Shown piece by piece: positions 1 to 11,901 of a stretch of DNA of 64,000 bases. The notes beneath the pieces are model-generated. The model was not told where the DNA came from and ran no database searches. It saw only the letters and a program-made list of their open reading frames with translations. The position numbers and the translations under genes were made by a program. Origin of the DNA: Staphylotrichum longicolle (lineage: Eukaryota > Ascomycota > Sordariomycetes > Sordariales > Chaetomiaceae); NCBI GenBank assembly GCA_019096155.1, contig JAHCVI010000001.1, positions 9,114,001 through 9,178,000 of the forward strand, read 5' to 3'. Numbering within the stretch: position 1 is the stretch's first letter; each line of letters begins with the position of its first letter.

Positions 1-807
1 GATTGGCCACCACATGCCGACTACCTTGGATGTCAGGTCTTTAGCCTGCAACCCTAGGTAGCAAGCCAGGCAAACCAGCCAGTTGCAGCCAATGGCGCGC
101 AGGAAAATCTGGTGGAATTGGAGATCGACTTGCTTTTGCTTTGCGTTGGCGATGGCCTGGTCCCGATAGGGGCTGTGGTCAAAGACGCCACCGTCTGCTC
201 GTTGAGTCAGAATCCACACCCGCGTTACCTGCAACGCCTGGTTTGCAGCACACTTACATCCGAGAATGACGGCCATCACAAAGAGAGCACCAGCCAAGTT
301 CCCCCAGAAGCAAAGAAACCAATGCAGCAGCATTCTTTGGACAGGCAAGCGTCCGTGGTAGACTGCCACCGCGGTGATCTGCAGTCCTATTAGCTGCCTT
401 GAACAGGTTTGAAGGGAACGGGACAGGACAACATACCATGTTGGAGCCGGTGAATAGTTCTCCTCCTGATAGCCTATTTCTGAGGATGAGCAGCCACTCG
501 ATCACGACGGAGATCCAGGGGCTGAGACGTACAGGATCATGACGATACCGCTCGGAAAGACCAGCCCGCTGATCATCTTGACGATTCCAGGGGCGTTCTC
601 CTGCAGCCAGGGCGCGGCCGTTGCCGTGAGTGCTGCGGCAGACGCGAAACTGACAAGACACCCAGATGAGACAGCCGAGAGAAAGATCTTGTCCGGCCGC
701 ATTCTCCCTCGTTTGGCACCGACGCGTGACATGAGCTCGATGGTTTCGGCAGGCGTGTAGGACGCCATGTTGGCGATGTTGGCCACATGAACGGTTTGCG
801 TTGCCAT
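1..807 (-). CDS. Formate/nitrite transporter (FNT family), C-terminal part beyond window edge
   Basis: Plasma-membrane anion channel/transporter of the FNT family (nitrite, formate or related small anions), probably feeding nitrogen assimilation. Exons on the minus strand: 807-533, 473-437, 378-258 and 194 to beyond base 1, giving about 209 codons against roughly 300 for the family, so the end is cut off by the window. All three introns are GT-AG and rejoin the frame. The joins recreate FNT signatures: YTPAETIELMSRVGAKRGRM near the N terminus, MILLSGGELFTGSNM across intron 1, ILGYGGVFD across intron 3, then FHQIFLRAIGCNWLVCLA and GMWWPI at the edge. I start at 807 (MATQT...) because the upstream in-frame extension lacks family character. 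Fungal relatives include Aspergillus NitA; the exact substrate cannot be read from sequence. Confidence 0.9.
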
Positions 808-2250
808 CGTTGGATGTTGATTGGTACCCCGGGGTAGCCCTTTGGTTCTTCGGTTCTGGTGAAAGGGCGGATCAATCAAGATGGGTATTCCTCCGGATTG
901 TGATTGAGCATGCAAGACGAGTGCTGATCCAGATCTTTAAAGGGGAAAAGAGAAAGCTCCGCCATCCAGGGCGGGGGGTTCAAGATGGGACGAGGCTGTG
1001 GAGCCGCAGAACCCGTCCGCTTGGCAAGGTGGAACATGGCACTGCCATTTTGAAGGTTGAGAAGCTTTCCAGGAGTGCTGAGGTTGCGATCTTTGTTGTG
1101 TATTAGTTCAGTTGAGTTGCGCATTTCGAGTTGGAAGCAGCGATTCTTACATGTTGCCCTCCTGGATGAACGCGAATCAGTCTGAGGACTCAAATGACCG
1201 CCATTGGCAAGCATGAGACCCCGTCAATTGTGTGGCATATTTTGGACGCACAAAACACGACAAACGCTGAGAAATTTGGCGTGCGGTGGGTTCGGTGGCG
1301 GATAGGCTACAACCGAGCAGCCCGGATCATGCACCATGGGACCCTCGTGATGCATTGCCCAGACATTGGCATTGTGTTTGGTTTCGCAGTTCGGCACGAT
1401 ACTTAGTCTCCTAGCCCATTGACAAACAACGGAATCTGGGCGAAAGCTTGACCATTTGCTCAGCACCCTCTCCCAGGATCCAGGGTGCACCAGAGTGAGA
1501 TGACGTAGCCTCTCTGTCAATGCTCAGCTGCTGCGCATTGGGCAGCGCTCTTCGGGGAAGATGAACCGAATTTCAAAGACCGAAATTTTGCACCCGTTCG
1601 CCCGTTGTTTCATGACTCGCATATCCCGAGGGAATGGAAAACATCTGTTCAGCCCATGGCAGCAGCCCTAAGGGAGGATGCAAAGCTTTTCAACCGAAGA
1701 ATTCCATTTGCAGATCTGTAAATCGTCATCTCAGTCTTTCAGCAGCGCCCTGTAACACGAAAAACTGGCGAGCATGAAGGACTGGGAGCGATGTGGTCGC
1801 AGGGTTGGCGGTAAGGGGGGTGTTGACTTTGACTCGCTCAGATGTCAGGGGCAACGAGAGGATGACTTCACAGGGTTGGGGTTAAACATTTGCCCTTCCT
1901 ACTCCACCACCTCCGGAGGGACAAGCTGCAGCCGTTCCCTCACTACTTCCCATAAAATACACAAAGAATGGTATCATATACACCCGGTTCCCAGAGACTC
2001 GCGTCATAAAACCCCCTTCCCAACCCCAAACGCCAAACGCAGACAGAACAGTGGTAAAGACCGTGACCATAACCCCCTTTTCGTAGCCCACATCCAAACC
2101 CAGGGTATCAGGCAGAAAACCATCATCATCACCAGCCACCAATCACAAGAAAAAAAAAACACCCAGAGACCCCCCCACGCTCAGTCCCAGCGCAAACTCG
2201 CACCCTCACTCACACGGCCTTCCTACCCCACGCATCCCCCCCTTTCCACT
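808..2250. other. Intergenic: upstream of the FNT gene and 3' flank of the rhodopsin-domain gene
   Basis: No coding region is supported. Bases 808-1600 would hold the promoter and leader of the FNT gene. From about 2130 to 2250 the plus strand is C/A-rich and fits a 3' untranslated region of the gene that ends at 2251. The long plus-strand open frame across 1774-3297 is a shadow of that gene. Confidence 0.5.
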
Positions 2251-4230
2251 CTACCCCTCTTTGTCTCTCCTCCCCACCTTCCCCCTTCCCCTCCCGACCA
2301 CACCCATCGCAGACCCCAACGCCGCCGCCGTCGACAACCGCAAATGCGCCCTCGGCGGCGCCCTCAACACAGTCATCGTCATCGTGGCCCCCGCTGCCGG
2401 ATCGAGCGGCATCTCGTCGTCCCCGGATCCTCGTGGTGCTGCTGCTGCGGCCACATCATCATCGTCGTCGGCCCCGCTGGTGGTGCTGTTGCCGGTGCTG
2501 CTGCCGCCGCCGCCGCCGTTGTTGTTACCGCGGGCCGCGGGCGGCGCGATGGTCGACACGCTGTGGGTGCGCTGCGCCTCGAGGTCGAGGTCGTGGTCGA
2601 TGTCGTACTCGAGGTCGCCCGACTTGATCAGGCCGTGGTAGTAGCGGGATTTCTCCATTGTGTCGCTGTGGTGGTGGTGGTAGTGCGTGCCGCCGCCGTC
2701 GCCGCCGCTGCCGTATTCGAAGAGGTGCGGGAGGCTGTGCCCGCTGCCGCTGCCGCTGCCGCGGTTCTGCTTGCCGCTGACGCAGCCGTGGGATGTGGTG
2801 GAGGAGGAAGAGGTGGCACTGTGGCGGCGGATGTGGGTGATGTGGGTCGGGCTGATGGGCGAGGTCGGGTTGGAGGCGGAGGAGAAGTGGCGCGAGTGCC
2901 GCGGGGTGTTGGCGTTGGTGTGGTCGTTGATGGTGTGCGCCGGGGTAATCCACTGGAGGTTGTGCTCGCGGTGGCCCTTGCTCGGGGAGAGGAGGCGGGG
3001 GAAGACGCGCTGGATGAGCGGCTTAAGGGTCATGATGCAGGCGCACGAGATGGCGGCGTTGACTTCGACGGTGGTCCAGAAGATCATGTTGGCGCTGGTG
3101 TAGATGCCGTCCACGTCTCTTTCCGCCGTGGCGTTGATGAGGGCGATGAGGCGGACGATGGAAACGATGCACACGCTATGGGGACGAGGGGCTTTAGACA
3201 GAAGATGGGGATTGGGGGTTCAGGGAGACGGGACGTACAAGAAGCCGAGGGCGAAGACGCCGATGATGGCGTATTTTTGTCTCCTGGGGAGGTTTAGTGA
3301 CGAAAGGACCGGCATCTGTGCGAGGTTAGTTTGAGCATGCCCTGATGCTTCTTGATGCCTGGCCCCAAAATGTACGCACCGGAAGCGCCATGATGATCAG
3401 GTCGCTCGCAATGTGGAGAGCGGCGTTGGCCCACCACAGGTTCGCGGGCTGGCAGTAGACCGGCTGGGTCCAAAACAAAGACCAGTCCCAAAACGCCTGC
3501 AGCGGCATGCACGCGGTGCAGACAGACACCACGAGCCATATCCCAACGGCAATAACCAGGACTAGCACGATCTGAATCGCGCGTTTGATCCAGCTGTAGG
3601 TGAAGATGCGCCTGTAGAGGAGGAGGATTGATATCCTCGTGAGGGTAAGGCTGAGGTTGTAAAACAGGATGCCGTACCATGCCGCCTGTGCGACGTTCAA
3701 GTCAGCGAGGTTGGGTTGGAGGATGACGATTGCACAGGAACCTACCCGCTCAAAGCTTGTGAAGGCAGCAGAAAAGGTTAATGGATCGCTCTCCCACCAA
3801 TGCTTGCCAGCACCGTGAGCCATTTCTAAACCCCTGTCAGCTACAAGCGCAACATGAGTCGCCGTCTATCACGATTGAACGTACGTTCTAGGGAACTGGC
3901 TGCTACCCCAGCTGCGCAAAGCTGCAAGATGATGTTAGCTACAGTCGCATGTGATGATACGATCCGGGGCGATGTTCATACCAGCGCCGGCAAGATGCAC
4001 CAGTCCGACGCGCTGAGGACATTGTTGACGCGGCCCCGAGTGTAAAATCGGAGGAAGACAAATGTTGCCGCGATGAGGAGTGTGATGATTGAACATGCGG
4101 CAATATCGGGTTGGAGGGACCTCCCGGCGTTGGGGGGTACCTGGAACACTGGTATCGTCGAGTTGGGTTGGATGACGGTCGAGTTGTCCGGGACCGTCGA
4201 GTTTGTCATCCAGGACGTGTCGGACGCCAT
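2251..4230 (-). CDS. Fungal rhodopsin-domain (Pth11/SAT4-like) integral membrane protein
   Basis: Seven-transmembrane receptor-like protein of the fungal rhodopsin/Pth11 group, many of which act in surface or nutrient sensing. Six exons on minus: 4230-3982, 3921-3885, 3825-3746, 3685-3380, 3315-3239 and 3175-2251, in total 557 residues. All five introns are GT-AG and each join keeps frame. The joins rebuild family text such as SLEQMAHGAGKHWW, FERAAWYGILFYN, LTRISILLLYRRIF and FALGFFVCIVSIVRLI. N-glycosylation-type NST sites lie in the first 35 residues, as expected for an outside N terminus; no CFEM domain is present. The last exon carries a cytoplasmic tail of about 240 residues that is low-complexity (His, Gly, Ser, Asp and Ala runs) and encoded by GC-rich trinucleotide repeats. 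No ligand can be inferred. Confidence 0.88.
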
Positions 4231-5834
4231 GTTGGCCGACTCCTCACCCGGGGAGGTGAGGCCGGCGCTCGCAACCAGCGCTCTGCGTCCACGGTGGACG
4301 GTCTCTGGGGCGTTGTTCGACGTGCAGAGATGCCAACTGGATCTCGGAATCCGGACAAGGAGGCCAGGGGTGGTGGAAACATATATCGCCCGGTTCCCCG
4401 CAAGTTCCGTCGAGTCAAGTGCTCATCTCCCGCGGGCGGGTCTAATAAACGGTCGATCTGCGCTTGCTGACGTCCCCCGCAATGTTCAGTGTTGCAACCC
4501 GGCGAGGATTCCGGGGTAAGGAGCATCGGCTCTGGGCTCCAGTGGATGCCAGGCTGGGCTTGCATCGGACATATGACAGTTTGACGGACTGTGCCCCACG
4601 TTTCCGTGTGGGTATGTGGCACAAAATGCGTACAGAAAGAGAAGGAGCTCGAGACTGAAGGATAAAACCCACAGAAGAAAGACGCGGTGACCCCGGAGGG
4701 CTGGGCACGAGCCTTTCCGGCAAAGCAGACGTGCAAATCCCCTGACCAACGATGTCACGCAGCGTTGCACTTCGGAGCTTCGGTCGATTTGGCCCTTGGG
4801 ACCGGCTGCTTCTCAGAGCAGAGATGCGGGGAAGCGAAATGGGCTGGCGGACGGCGAAGCCTATAAGACTGGCTATAGCCGGCGTCAGATTGGCCACGGT
4901 TTGGTGAGAAGTTTGGTTCACTAATTCCAACAGCCGCTGCATTATTTCTTGGGTTCCGCTCAACCGGGCATCACCAGGCAGCCGATGGCAATCAAAACCT
5001 TGTCCAGAAGTTGATCCCTCAAGCCCCAAGATCTGAAGGAGATCTTACTGTGTATGGTTTTCTTTCATGTTTCGTGTTTCGTGTTTCGTGTTTCTTGGAA
5101 CTTTCGCTGGGTGAAACCTGACATGCACTTCTGCCAAACAACCCTCGGAGACCGGCAAGTTGGGCCACGCTTCACCGCAAGGAACGCAAAATCGCCGAAG
5201 GAAGCGAATGCAACCTCGACTGTTGATCACCATATTGGGCCAGCGCTAAACCGCAAGCAGGATGTGGCGCCCCCTCCGATTGGGCTGTCTTTGGCATGGC
5301 CTGGCCAGACCCAGCCAAGGCCCAGCCCTGATTTCTGCCGCCGTCGGACGTGGCAACCCTGAGATTGATTGAGCGCAGCGCCGTCCCAAAGTGAGCCCCG
5401 GCAGTTGTGAGCAGGCAGTATGGCTATAAGTTGAGTGTGCCCGACCCGCAGAGTGGCCGCAGGACTAGAGCCGGAAATGATTGGCTTGTCTACACGACGG
5501 GGGCAGGTGTACAATCAGTACGATACAAGTATCCAATTGTCCCGAGATGAAAAGGCGTGGTGGCGTTCATCAAAACGGGGACCGGGGCACCGGGTCTCAG
5601 GGGCAACATATCCGAAGGTTGAGAGAGTTAAAGTCAAGTATATACCTGAAGGAAAGAGCCGCGCTGTCTCGCGACGGCCTTCTAATCATACGAAAAGTAT
5701 TTACAATGAATCAGGTCCATGTGCGCAGTGGTCAGGCTCGGTTCCCCGACTCCTCAAAGTGAGAGTGTCTTCTGCGACTCCAGACAGCCAAGACAGCACC
5801 AAGACCAAACACGTCGCTCGCTCTTCTGCACCAC
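4231..5834. other. Intergenic: leader of the rhodopsin-domain gene and 3' flank of the cellulase gene
   Basis: No supported gene. A short direct repeat of the heptamer GTTTCGT (about four copies) lies at 5068-5096. The remainder shows only short, overlapping open frames in several frames with no family resemblance. Confidence 0.5.
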
Positions 5835-7185
5835 TTAAGCAACATACTTCTTCAGAAGCGAGTTGTAGTAAGTGTAGCCCGTGCCGGAAGGAGGCTCGCT
5901 AAACACAGGAGTCAGCCACAGTCCCTTTGAAAAGTGACGGAGACAAGAGAACACTTACAAGCTGTAGATGTAGTCGCCCCACCACGGGCCACCAGCCCAC
6001 CAGAGGGCACCGGTCCAGACGTCGCTGTTGGCCTTGAGGTGCTCGAGGAGACCGGTGACGGCAGTCTGGCAGACCGAGTTGGCGCCGCCGGCGAACTCGC
6101 CGAGGAAGCCGACCTTGCCGTTGGCGCGGAGCCAGTTGGTGGCGCCGATGACGCGCTGGACGCCGATCTCGGTGCTGACGCAGGTGGCGCTGGTGCCCGA
6201 GCCGTCGCTGTCGAGGTACTGGTGCATCTCGTAGACGATCTTGTTCTCGGGGTCGGTCAGCGCGCCGAGGTTGGTGTTGGTCGTGTTCCACGTCCAGGCG
6301 CCCGAGTACGAGTTGCCCTCGACGAAGATGTACTGCGAGGTGGCGCCCGCGGCGCGGATGGCGTTGATGGCGGCCTGGTTGAGGTCGAAGACCAGGTTCT
6401 GGTCCATGTCGTGGTACTCGTTGTTGGTATCGAAGATGACGCGCGAGTTGGACGCGTACTGCGTGGCCACCTTGGACCAGAAGCTGCCAAAGGCGGCCTT
6501 GTCGGTGATGATGTTGCCGTAGTACCGGCCAAAGTTGTGGGGGTCAAGGACGGCATACGAGCCCTTGTTGGTGATGAAGTTGACCGTCTCGGTCAGGTTC
6601 TTGAGGTAGTCGGCGTCAAACGACCCCGTCAGCTGGTTGGGCACCAGGCGCTCCATGGCGAAGGCCACGCGGAAGGTGTTGTAGCCGTCGTTGATGTGGG
6701 TCTACCATTGGTTAGTGAATGAGGAGGGCCAGCTGTTTCGGTTATTCTATTCGCACCTGGATCGACGACGTGGACGGGAAGGTGAAGTGCTTGCCCCACG
6801 TGCCGGGGTAGCTGCCCTGACCGAACTCGGCGCAGGACTGGTTGATACCGAACCACTTCAGCTTGCCCTTGGTGGCAGCCGAGCTGCTGGCGGCGGGGGC
6901 GGACGAAGTCGTCGTGCTGGAGACGGTCGACGTCTTCAGCGTGGTGGACGTGGCCTTGGTGGAAGTCGACGTGGCCTTGGTGGTAGTCGACGTCTTTGCG
7001 GTCGTCGCCGTCGTGGGAGCGGCACCGGGCAGGCACTGGCTATACCAGTCGTTCTGGTACACGCACGTGTAGCCAGACACGCAGGTGGTCGGCCCGGAGA
7101 AGTTGTTGCCACCGCACTGAGCCCAAGGCCCGCCCTGGGCAGCGACGCCCGTGGCAAAGATGCCGGCGAGGACGGAAGTCTTCAT
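5835..7185 (-). CDS. GH5 endo-beta-1,4-glucanase with N-terminal CBM1 (subfamily 5-like)
   Basis: Secreted cellulase that hydrolyses internal beta-1,4-glucosidic bonds. Three exons on minus, 7185-6757, 6701-5959 and 5898-5835, encode 411 residues. Order: signal peptide (about 1-17), cellulose-binding CBM1 (about 18-54, four Cys plus W/Y/Y binding face, ending NDWYSQCLPG), Thr/Ser-rich linker (about 55-105), then the GH5 barrel. The general acid/base is the Glu in DTNNEYHDMD (about residue 238); the nucleophile is the Glu in GFLGEFAGG (about 345). The joins give SSIQTHINDGYNTFRV and YSFEPPSGTGYTYYNSLL, both typical of fungal EG2/Cel5A enzymes. A TATA box lies 79 nt upstream, and one CreA-type GTGGGG hexamer lies at 7409-7414, which would fit carbon repression but is a weak motif. 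Length and domain order match the family; nothing looks broken. Confidence 0.95.
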
Positions 7186-7263
7186 GATGATCGTGGTTCG
7201 AAGAGTGATTTGCTTCGATCGACACAGATTGAGACAAGAACACCAGCCGGCATCTTCACGCTT

Positions 7264-7269
7264 CTTATA
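7264..7269 (-). promoter_or_regulatory. TATA box of the GH5 endoglucanase gene
   Basis: The minus strand reads GAGTATAAGAAG, placing TATAAG 79 nt before the cellulase ATG, with a CCAAT pentamer just upstream. Position and sequence suit a strongly regulated secreted-enzyme promoter; inferred, not measured. Confidence 0.5.
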
Positions 7270-9275
7270 CTCGCCATTGGCAAGCTGATGACGCCACCCG
7301 GAGGAACGGGTCAGGAGGTGAGGCTCAAGGTGCTCGGCTCTTGTCCCGCCCAACTCAGGGGCTCTGCCGACTAAGCATCCTTAATTCCGGGGAAGAGTGC
7401 GTGGTTCTGTGGGGTAGCGTGGTACTGAAAACGCTTGATTGTCCGCAAAAAAGCGTTCCGAGAAGGCCGTTGGGACCACATGCGTGGAGATGGGGCCGCC
7501 GAGATTCCAAGATCGGCCAAGAGACCGCGGCGGGGACCTGGCCGGCTTCCAGAATCGTACTAAGCCCGATTGCCCGGGCCGCAGAAAACGGAACATTCCC
7601 TGCAAGTGGATATGTCGTGGTTCAGCTGCGGTGATGAGTTCAACGAGGGGCGTGGCGTTGGGTAGCGCTGGGTAGCGCTGGGTTGCCGGACCGTGAAATG
7701 GGGGCATGACTGGAGACGGATGGAGAGGGTCCGTTTCTCATGTTTTGGGCACAAACCTCCGGGCGCCAAGGCTCATAATGACTCCCGAGCCCAGCGTTTC
7801 AGGTCGCCAGCACTAGCGCACTGACGAGAGATCTGGATCTCAGCCTTCAGCTCTGCCGTCGATGGGTTGATCCTCCATAATAAAACGGCTGACAAGCGCC
7901 CTTGCATTCGAAGACAGCGACTCATTTGCTGCCAGGTCGAGCGGCGTAAAGCTGCTGTGGGCCGGATCAATTCAGAGTTAGGCTTGCGAGGATCTTTCCA
8001 AATGCCGGGTGGTTTCCTGCTGGAATATTCCGGAAGGCTACAGCTGTTCATTTGTTCGAAACCTTACCTGGGGAGAGTCAACGTCTGTCAAGATAGGGGC
8101 TGTCCCCGCACCGATCAACCGTGTACGGAGTACCTCCGTTTGGCTTGCAGCAACGCGTGAGTGGCAGTCAACGGAGTGTTCTCCGAGGTGAGGAACATCG
8201 CCGGTGTGACTCGGAGACAGGAGTTACCGTGGTCAACGGGATAACCGCAATTGTCGTCGATATTACACCTGCATCCATCATCACAGGTGCACGGGACGGA
8301 CTACAGAAACAAGGTACTTGTGTTAACCGATAATGCAGGACAGACCACAGCTTTTTTGGACGGCAGCGTCAAAATATGCGCATGTCCTAGTGGTGGAGGA
8401 ATCGAGGTCTTGTCAGTTCTGTTTCTGTTACTCGCATTCAGCTCTCAATGCCGAACCAAGCCTGTTGTCATGAACTGCACTCTTCCCCAGGGAGCGTCAG
8501 CCTTGATTAGGCACTCCTCAATCCAGTTGCGTAAGATTCGCGCCCTTGCTCACTCGTAACAGAAGAAATGAAGAGTAAAAGAAAAAGAAAGGAGGGGGAA
8601 TGGCACTGAGTGAACGAGGGGTGCTCACGGAAGAGATATCTCCGTGTAAGCGACCAAAGGAATATGAATGCGTGAGACATAAATCCAAGGAGGGGGTAAC
8701 GAGACAGGTAGAAACACGGTGAACCAAATATGAACGTGCTCTGTGGCGATAATAAGCAGCGCCATCGCAAGCGGCTCTTTCAATGTCCCCAGAAAAAGCA
8801 CTTGTCTCGGATCTGGCACCACGCCGTGCACACATGGTTCGGGTATGCATGTCGCAATTGAGGGTCGGCCAGCTGAGACCCAGCTGAAAAGGGGGTTATT
8901 CGATATTTGCAGGTTCTAGACCGACCTCTGGATTTGTGCATGGGGTTTGTGCCCAATTGGGACTGTGAAATCCGATCAAACTTTTGGTGCCAGACGGTCG
9001 GAATCGAAGCAGCTGAATGGGCCCCTGTTGTGGACTTTTTGCTCGGGGGCGAAAAAGGCCAGCAATGCCCAATCACAGGGCGTGCACAGCGAGCGCACCA
9101 CCCTCTTTCAGTGTTGCTGCCCATGTGCGACTGCAGCAGACGTGGTCGGTCATGCAGGAAACCCCAATATCTCAGGTCACCGACGTGCCAGCGAGGCCAG
9201 GTACCGAGCCATTAGATGGTTTCCGGCTCCGGTTTGGGATGGGAATGTCATTGCTGGGATGGGCAAAGATAAACA

Positions 9276-9282
9276 TATAAAA
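9276..9282 (+). promoter_or_regulatory. TATA box upstream of the coiled-coil protein gene
   Basis: TATAAAA in the context ACATATAAAAGCGG, 208 nt before the ATG at 9490. The distance allows a leader of about 170 nt, normal for these fungi. Confidence 0.45.
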
Positions 9283-9489
9283 GCGGCTGTGTCCTGGTGA
9301 ATTGCATCCCATCTTGGGGGACGATGATGTCGTTTGGTTCTGCAACACTGCGTCATCGGCAGGGGTCACACCACTTGTCAGGATACCGCCAACCTTATCA
9401 CATCCGGGGATCGCCTCGACATTAAGAGCACGCCCAACTTCCAATTCTCTCATTGCAAAGTGTTCTATTGTCTTTTCTGTATATTCAAT

Positions 9490-10589
9490 ATGGCTGCTGG
9501 CATTGCGCATGCACCTTCCTCGCCAGATCACGAAGGAGCGTTGTTGGATGGCGAGGTGAGTGTTTGTGGCCCCTGTACCCCTTCTCACCCAACTTCCCAG
9601 CTGCAGCCATTCCAGACGATGAAGCAGCCATCCCCCGACTGGCCCAATGCTGATTCCAATTTCAAACCCAGACCTCTCTCTATCGGAATTACTCGCAGAA
9701 TGCATGGGGTGGTGCAGCTGGCGCCAATGGCGCTGGCCATGTTATGGGAGCGCCCAATGGCATGTGGCAAGGAAGTCTGCCCTTGACATCGTGCTACAAT
9801 CCACCACCGGATTTCGACATGCCCCTGGATGGGTCCATGTGGCCAGGTTACGCGGCGGCTCCTGCAGACAACGTCTGGGATACTTCAGCCGGCGCCTCCC
9901 CCATCTTCGACTCGTACGGGCAACAGGACGGGTGGCCGTTGTCTCCGTTGGACCAGCCTCTGCCATCTCCGCTGTCTGAAGGGTCCTCCTACTTCTTCGC
10001 CCCGAGCCCTATGGCAGAGGACGGACTGAGCGCCCGTCGAGCGAGCCCTGCAGTCGCCTCACAAGCAAGCCGACTCGTTGCCAGCCGACCCCACTCACCT
10101 GCTACGACAGCCAGCTCGACCCTCTCAACACCGGTTCCGAAGCCCAAGGAAAAGGCAAAGACAAAACCCAGTCAACTCTCCTCACTGTCAAAGCGACCAG
10201 CCGAAGCATCCCCCAAACCACGACCACGGACGCTGAAGCGCTACCGCTCCGACACGGGCTCGGTCGCCTCCTCCACGACCGAGCGGACGAGCAACACATC
10301 TCGAAGTACAAATACCACCCTCGGCGGTGTCCTCCCTGCCAACGTCGACCCGCGCGTCGCCTCGGAGCAGATCAGGCGCGAAGCGTGGGAGCGGTGCAAG
10401 GCCGAGGCGTGGGAGATGTCGCAGCGGCGGATGATGCTGCTGGACCACGAGCAGGGCGCGCTCGAGCGGGAGACACAGAAGCTACAAGTCAATATCGGGC
10501 GGATGAGGGAGGCTGTGGCGCGTGACAAGGCCGAGCAGGAAGAGGCGGCGGATCGGGCTGGCAAGTGGGCATCTCGGTCGGATACTTGA
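9490..10589 (+). CDS. Hypothetical protein with basic middle region and C-terminal coiled coil
   Basis: Not recognised as a named family. Two exons, 9490-9555 and 9672-10589, give 327 residues. The intron has a GTGAGT donor, a TGCTGAT branch site and a CCCAG acceptor. The direct continuation of exon 1 has no stop but leaves the frame of the long exon, and the joined frame is clean. Residues 1-125 are Pro/Ser/Gly-rich and probably disordered. About 140-190 is rich in Lys, Arg, Ser and Pro (for example SKRPAEASPKPRPRTLKRYR), a plausible nuclear-localisation stretch. The last 90 residues form a charged helix with heptad spacing (EQIRREAWERCKAEAWEMSQ onward). A degenerate bZIP-like regulator is possible, but the canonical basic motif (NxxAAxxCR type) is not visible, so no DNA-binding function is assigned. 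Confidence 0.7.
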
Positions 10590-11901
10590 TTTGGAGCTGC
10601 AATGGTCAAGATACCAGGCAAGTGGGTTGAGGTTTGATATTATGGTTGCAAAGGATTAGCCATGGGTGATAGACATTGGGAGCGATTGCGAGTTCTGGAA
10701 CGAATGGCGCCATGGCGTTTTTGTTTTGCGGTTTGATTTTCAAGCGTTAGCCATGCTCTGGGTCTTGGAAGCTTGAAGCGAGCCCTTACGCTTGCATTGA
10801 CATCTGGCTCTGTCCATCCCAGTGTCCATTTCTCGCGGCCTCAAAATGATGCCATCTTCCTGACCTCATTATCACCATGTTAGCCGAGATCCTCGCAGCT
10901 GCGTGAGATGATCTTCAAAACCAGCCAATCCATGCCGCGGAGTCGACAAACTCAACCAGTGATGGACATTGACCACCGCACCTGTGCTCATGGTCCCATT
11001 CCTGCAGGCCGCCCCCAATATCACATCCCGTAAGCATGCCTAGTGGCTGCAAGCAGTAGCCGACATTTCCAAGTCCGCTCTAGTTTCAGCTGATGGAACC
11101 GAGAATTCCAAAACTGCATGTCCCCCAATCGCAGAGACTCGAGAGTACCATCGGTCCCGACAGACTGGAGCTGAGCGCCATGCATCAATAGTATCCGTCG
11201 CCACATGGCAAACATCAGCTGATGGCTTTCCAAATAGACCATATCAAAAAGAGAGCTCTCAGATAGTCTTCAGATAATGAAATCACACCTCAGGTACTTA
11301 AGATAAGGAGTTGTGAATGCTCGATGAGAATTCTTAGTTTGAATTTTAGATGCAGAAAGAGATCTAGAAATTCAGATTAGACTCGTAAAAAATTGTTTTC
11401 CGAGCTTTTAAATTCAATGTATAACTTTAGAAATTCAGATCAAGCTCAACACTAGAAATTTCGCTAAACTTAAGAACTTGAGATTCTGACTTTAGACCTT
11501 TACATTCTCACTTTCGAATATCAGATTAGAATATTAGAATCTCAAATTCTAATTTAATTAAGGCTATCAATACCTATCTCCTCACAATTACTTCTCGTGC
11601 CTTGGATCCCAGTCCTAGTTCGGGCCTCCTTGGCCGTAAGAGCCAAAGCACAAGACAATAGCGGCCGGTGCCTAGGATCCCGGGTGTACCAGAAGCCCCA
11701 TCGCGTACTGCTTTGATGTCAGACCTTTCCTGCACATTTATCACATTCAACTAACAACCAAGAGAGAACAAGCGTGACATGGTCATCTACCTAGCCTCAT
11801 GCAGCGAGCCTGGTTTCCACCTCACATCGCCAGCAAAACCCCGACAAGTCTTGTGCAACATTGCACAGAAAATCTGACGCCACTACCAGCAGATTGTCTA
11901 C
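10590..11901. other. Intergenic, including an AT-rich block (11,250-11,585)
   Basis: No supported gene. Bases 11,250-11,585 are conspicuously AT-rich and built from imperfect short copies of GAAATTCAGAT and AGATT-type strings. The surroundings are about half GC. This looks like a decayed repeat relic; no terminal repeats or coding remnant could be seen. Confidence 0.5.

Larger units (their letters stand above)
7186..9489. other. Intergenic: cellulase promoter region and promoter of the 9.49-kb gene
   Basis: About 2.3 kb without a supported gene. It holds the GH5 promoter at the left and the TATA box at 9276-9282 at the right. A small direct repeat (GGGTAGCGCT, two to three copies) sits at 7658-7685. 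Open frames in between are short and mutually overlapping. Confidence 0.5.

Noticed and set aside
808..915. N-terminal extension of the FNT transporter
   Set aside because: In-frame ATG at 915 adds 36 residues with no family resemblance; the ATG at 807 fits the family better.
1774..3297. 507-codon plus-strand open frame
   Set aside because: Antisense to the last exon of the rhodopsin-domain gene and created by its low-complexity GC-rich repeats; composition (Arg/Pro/Val/Ala runs) is not protein-like.
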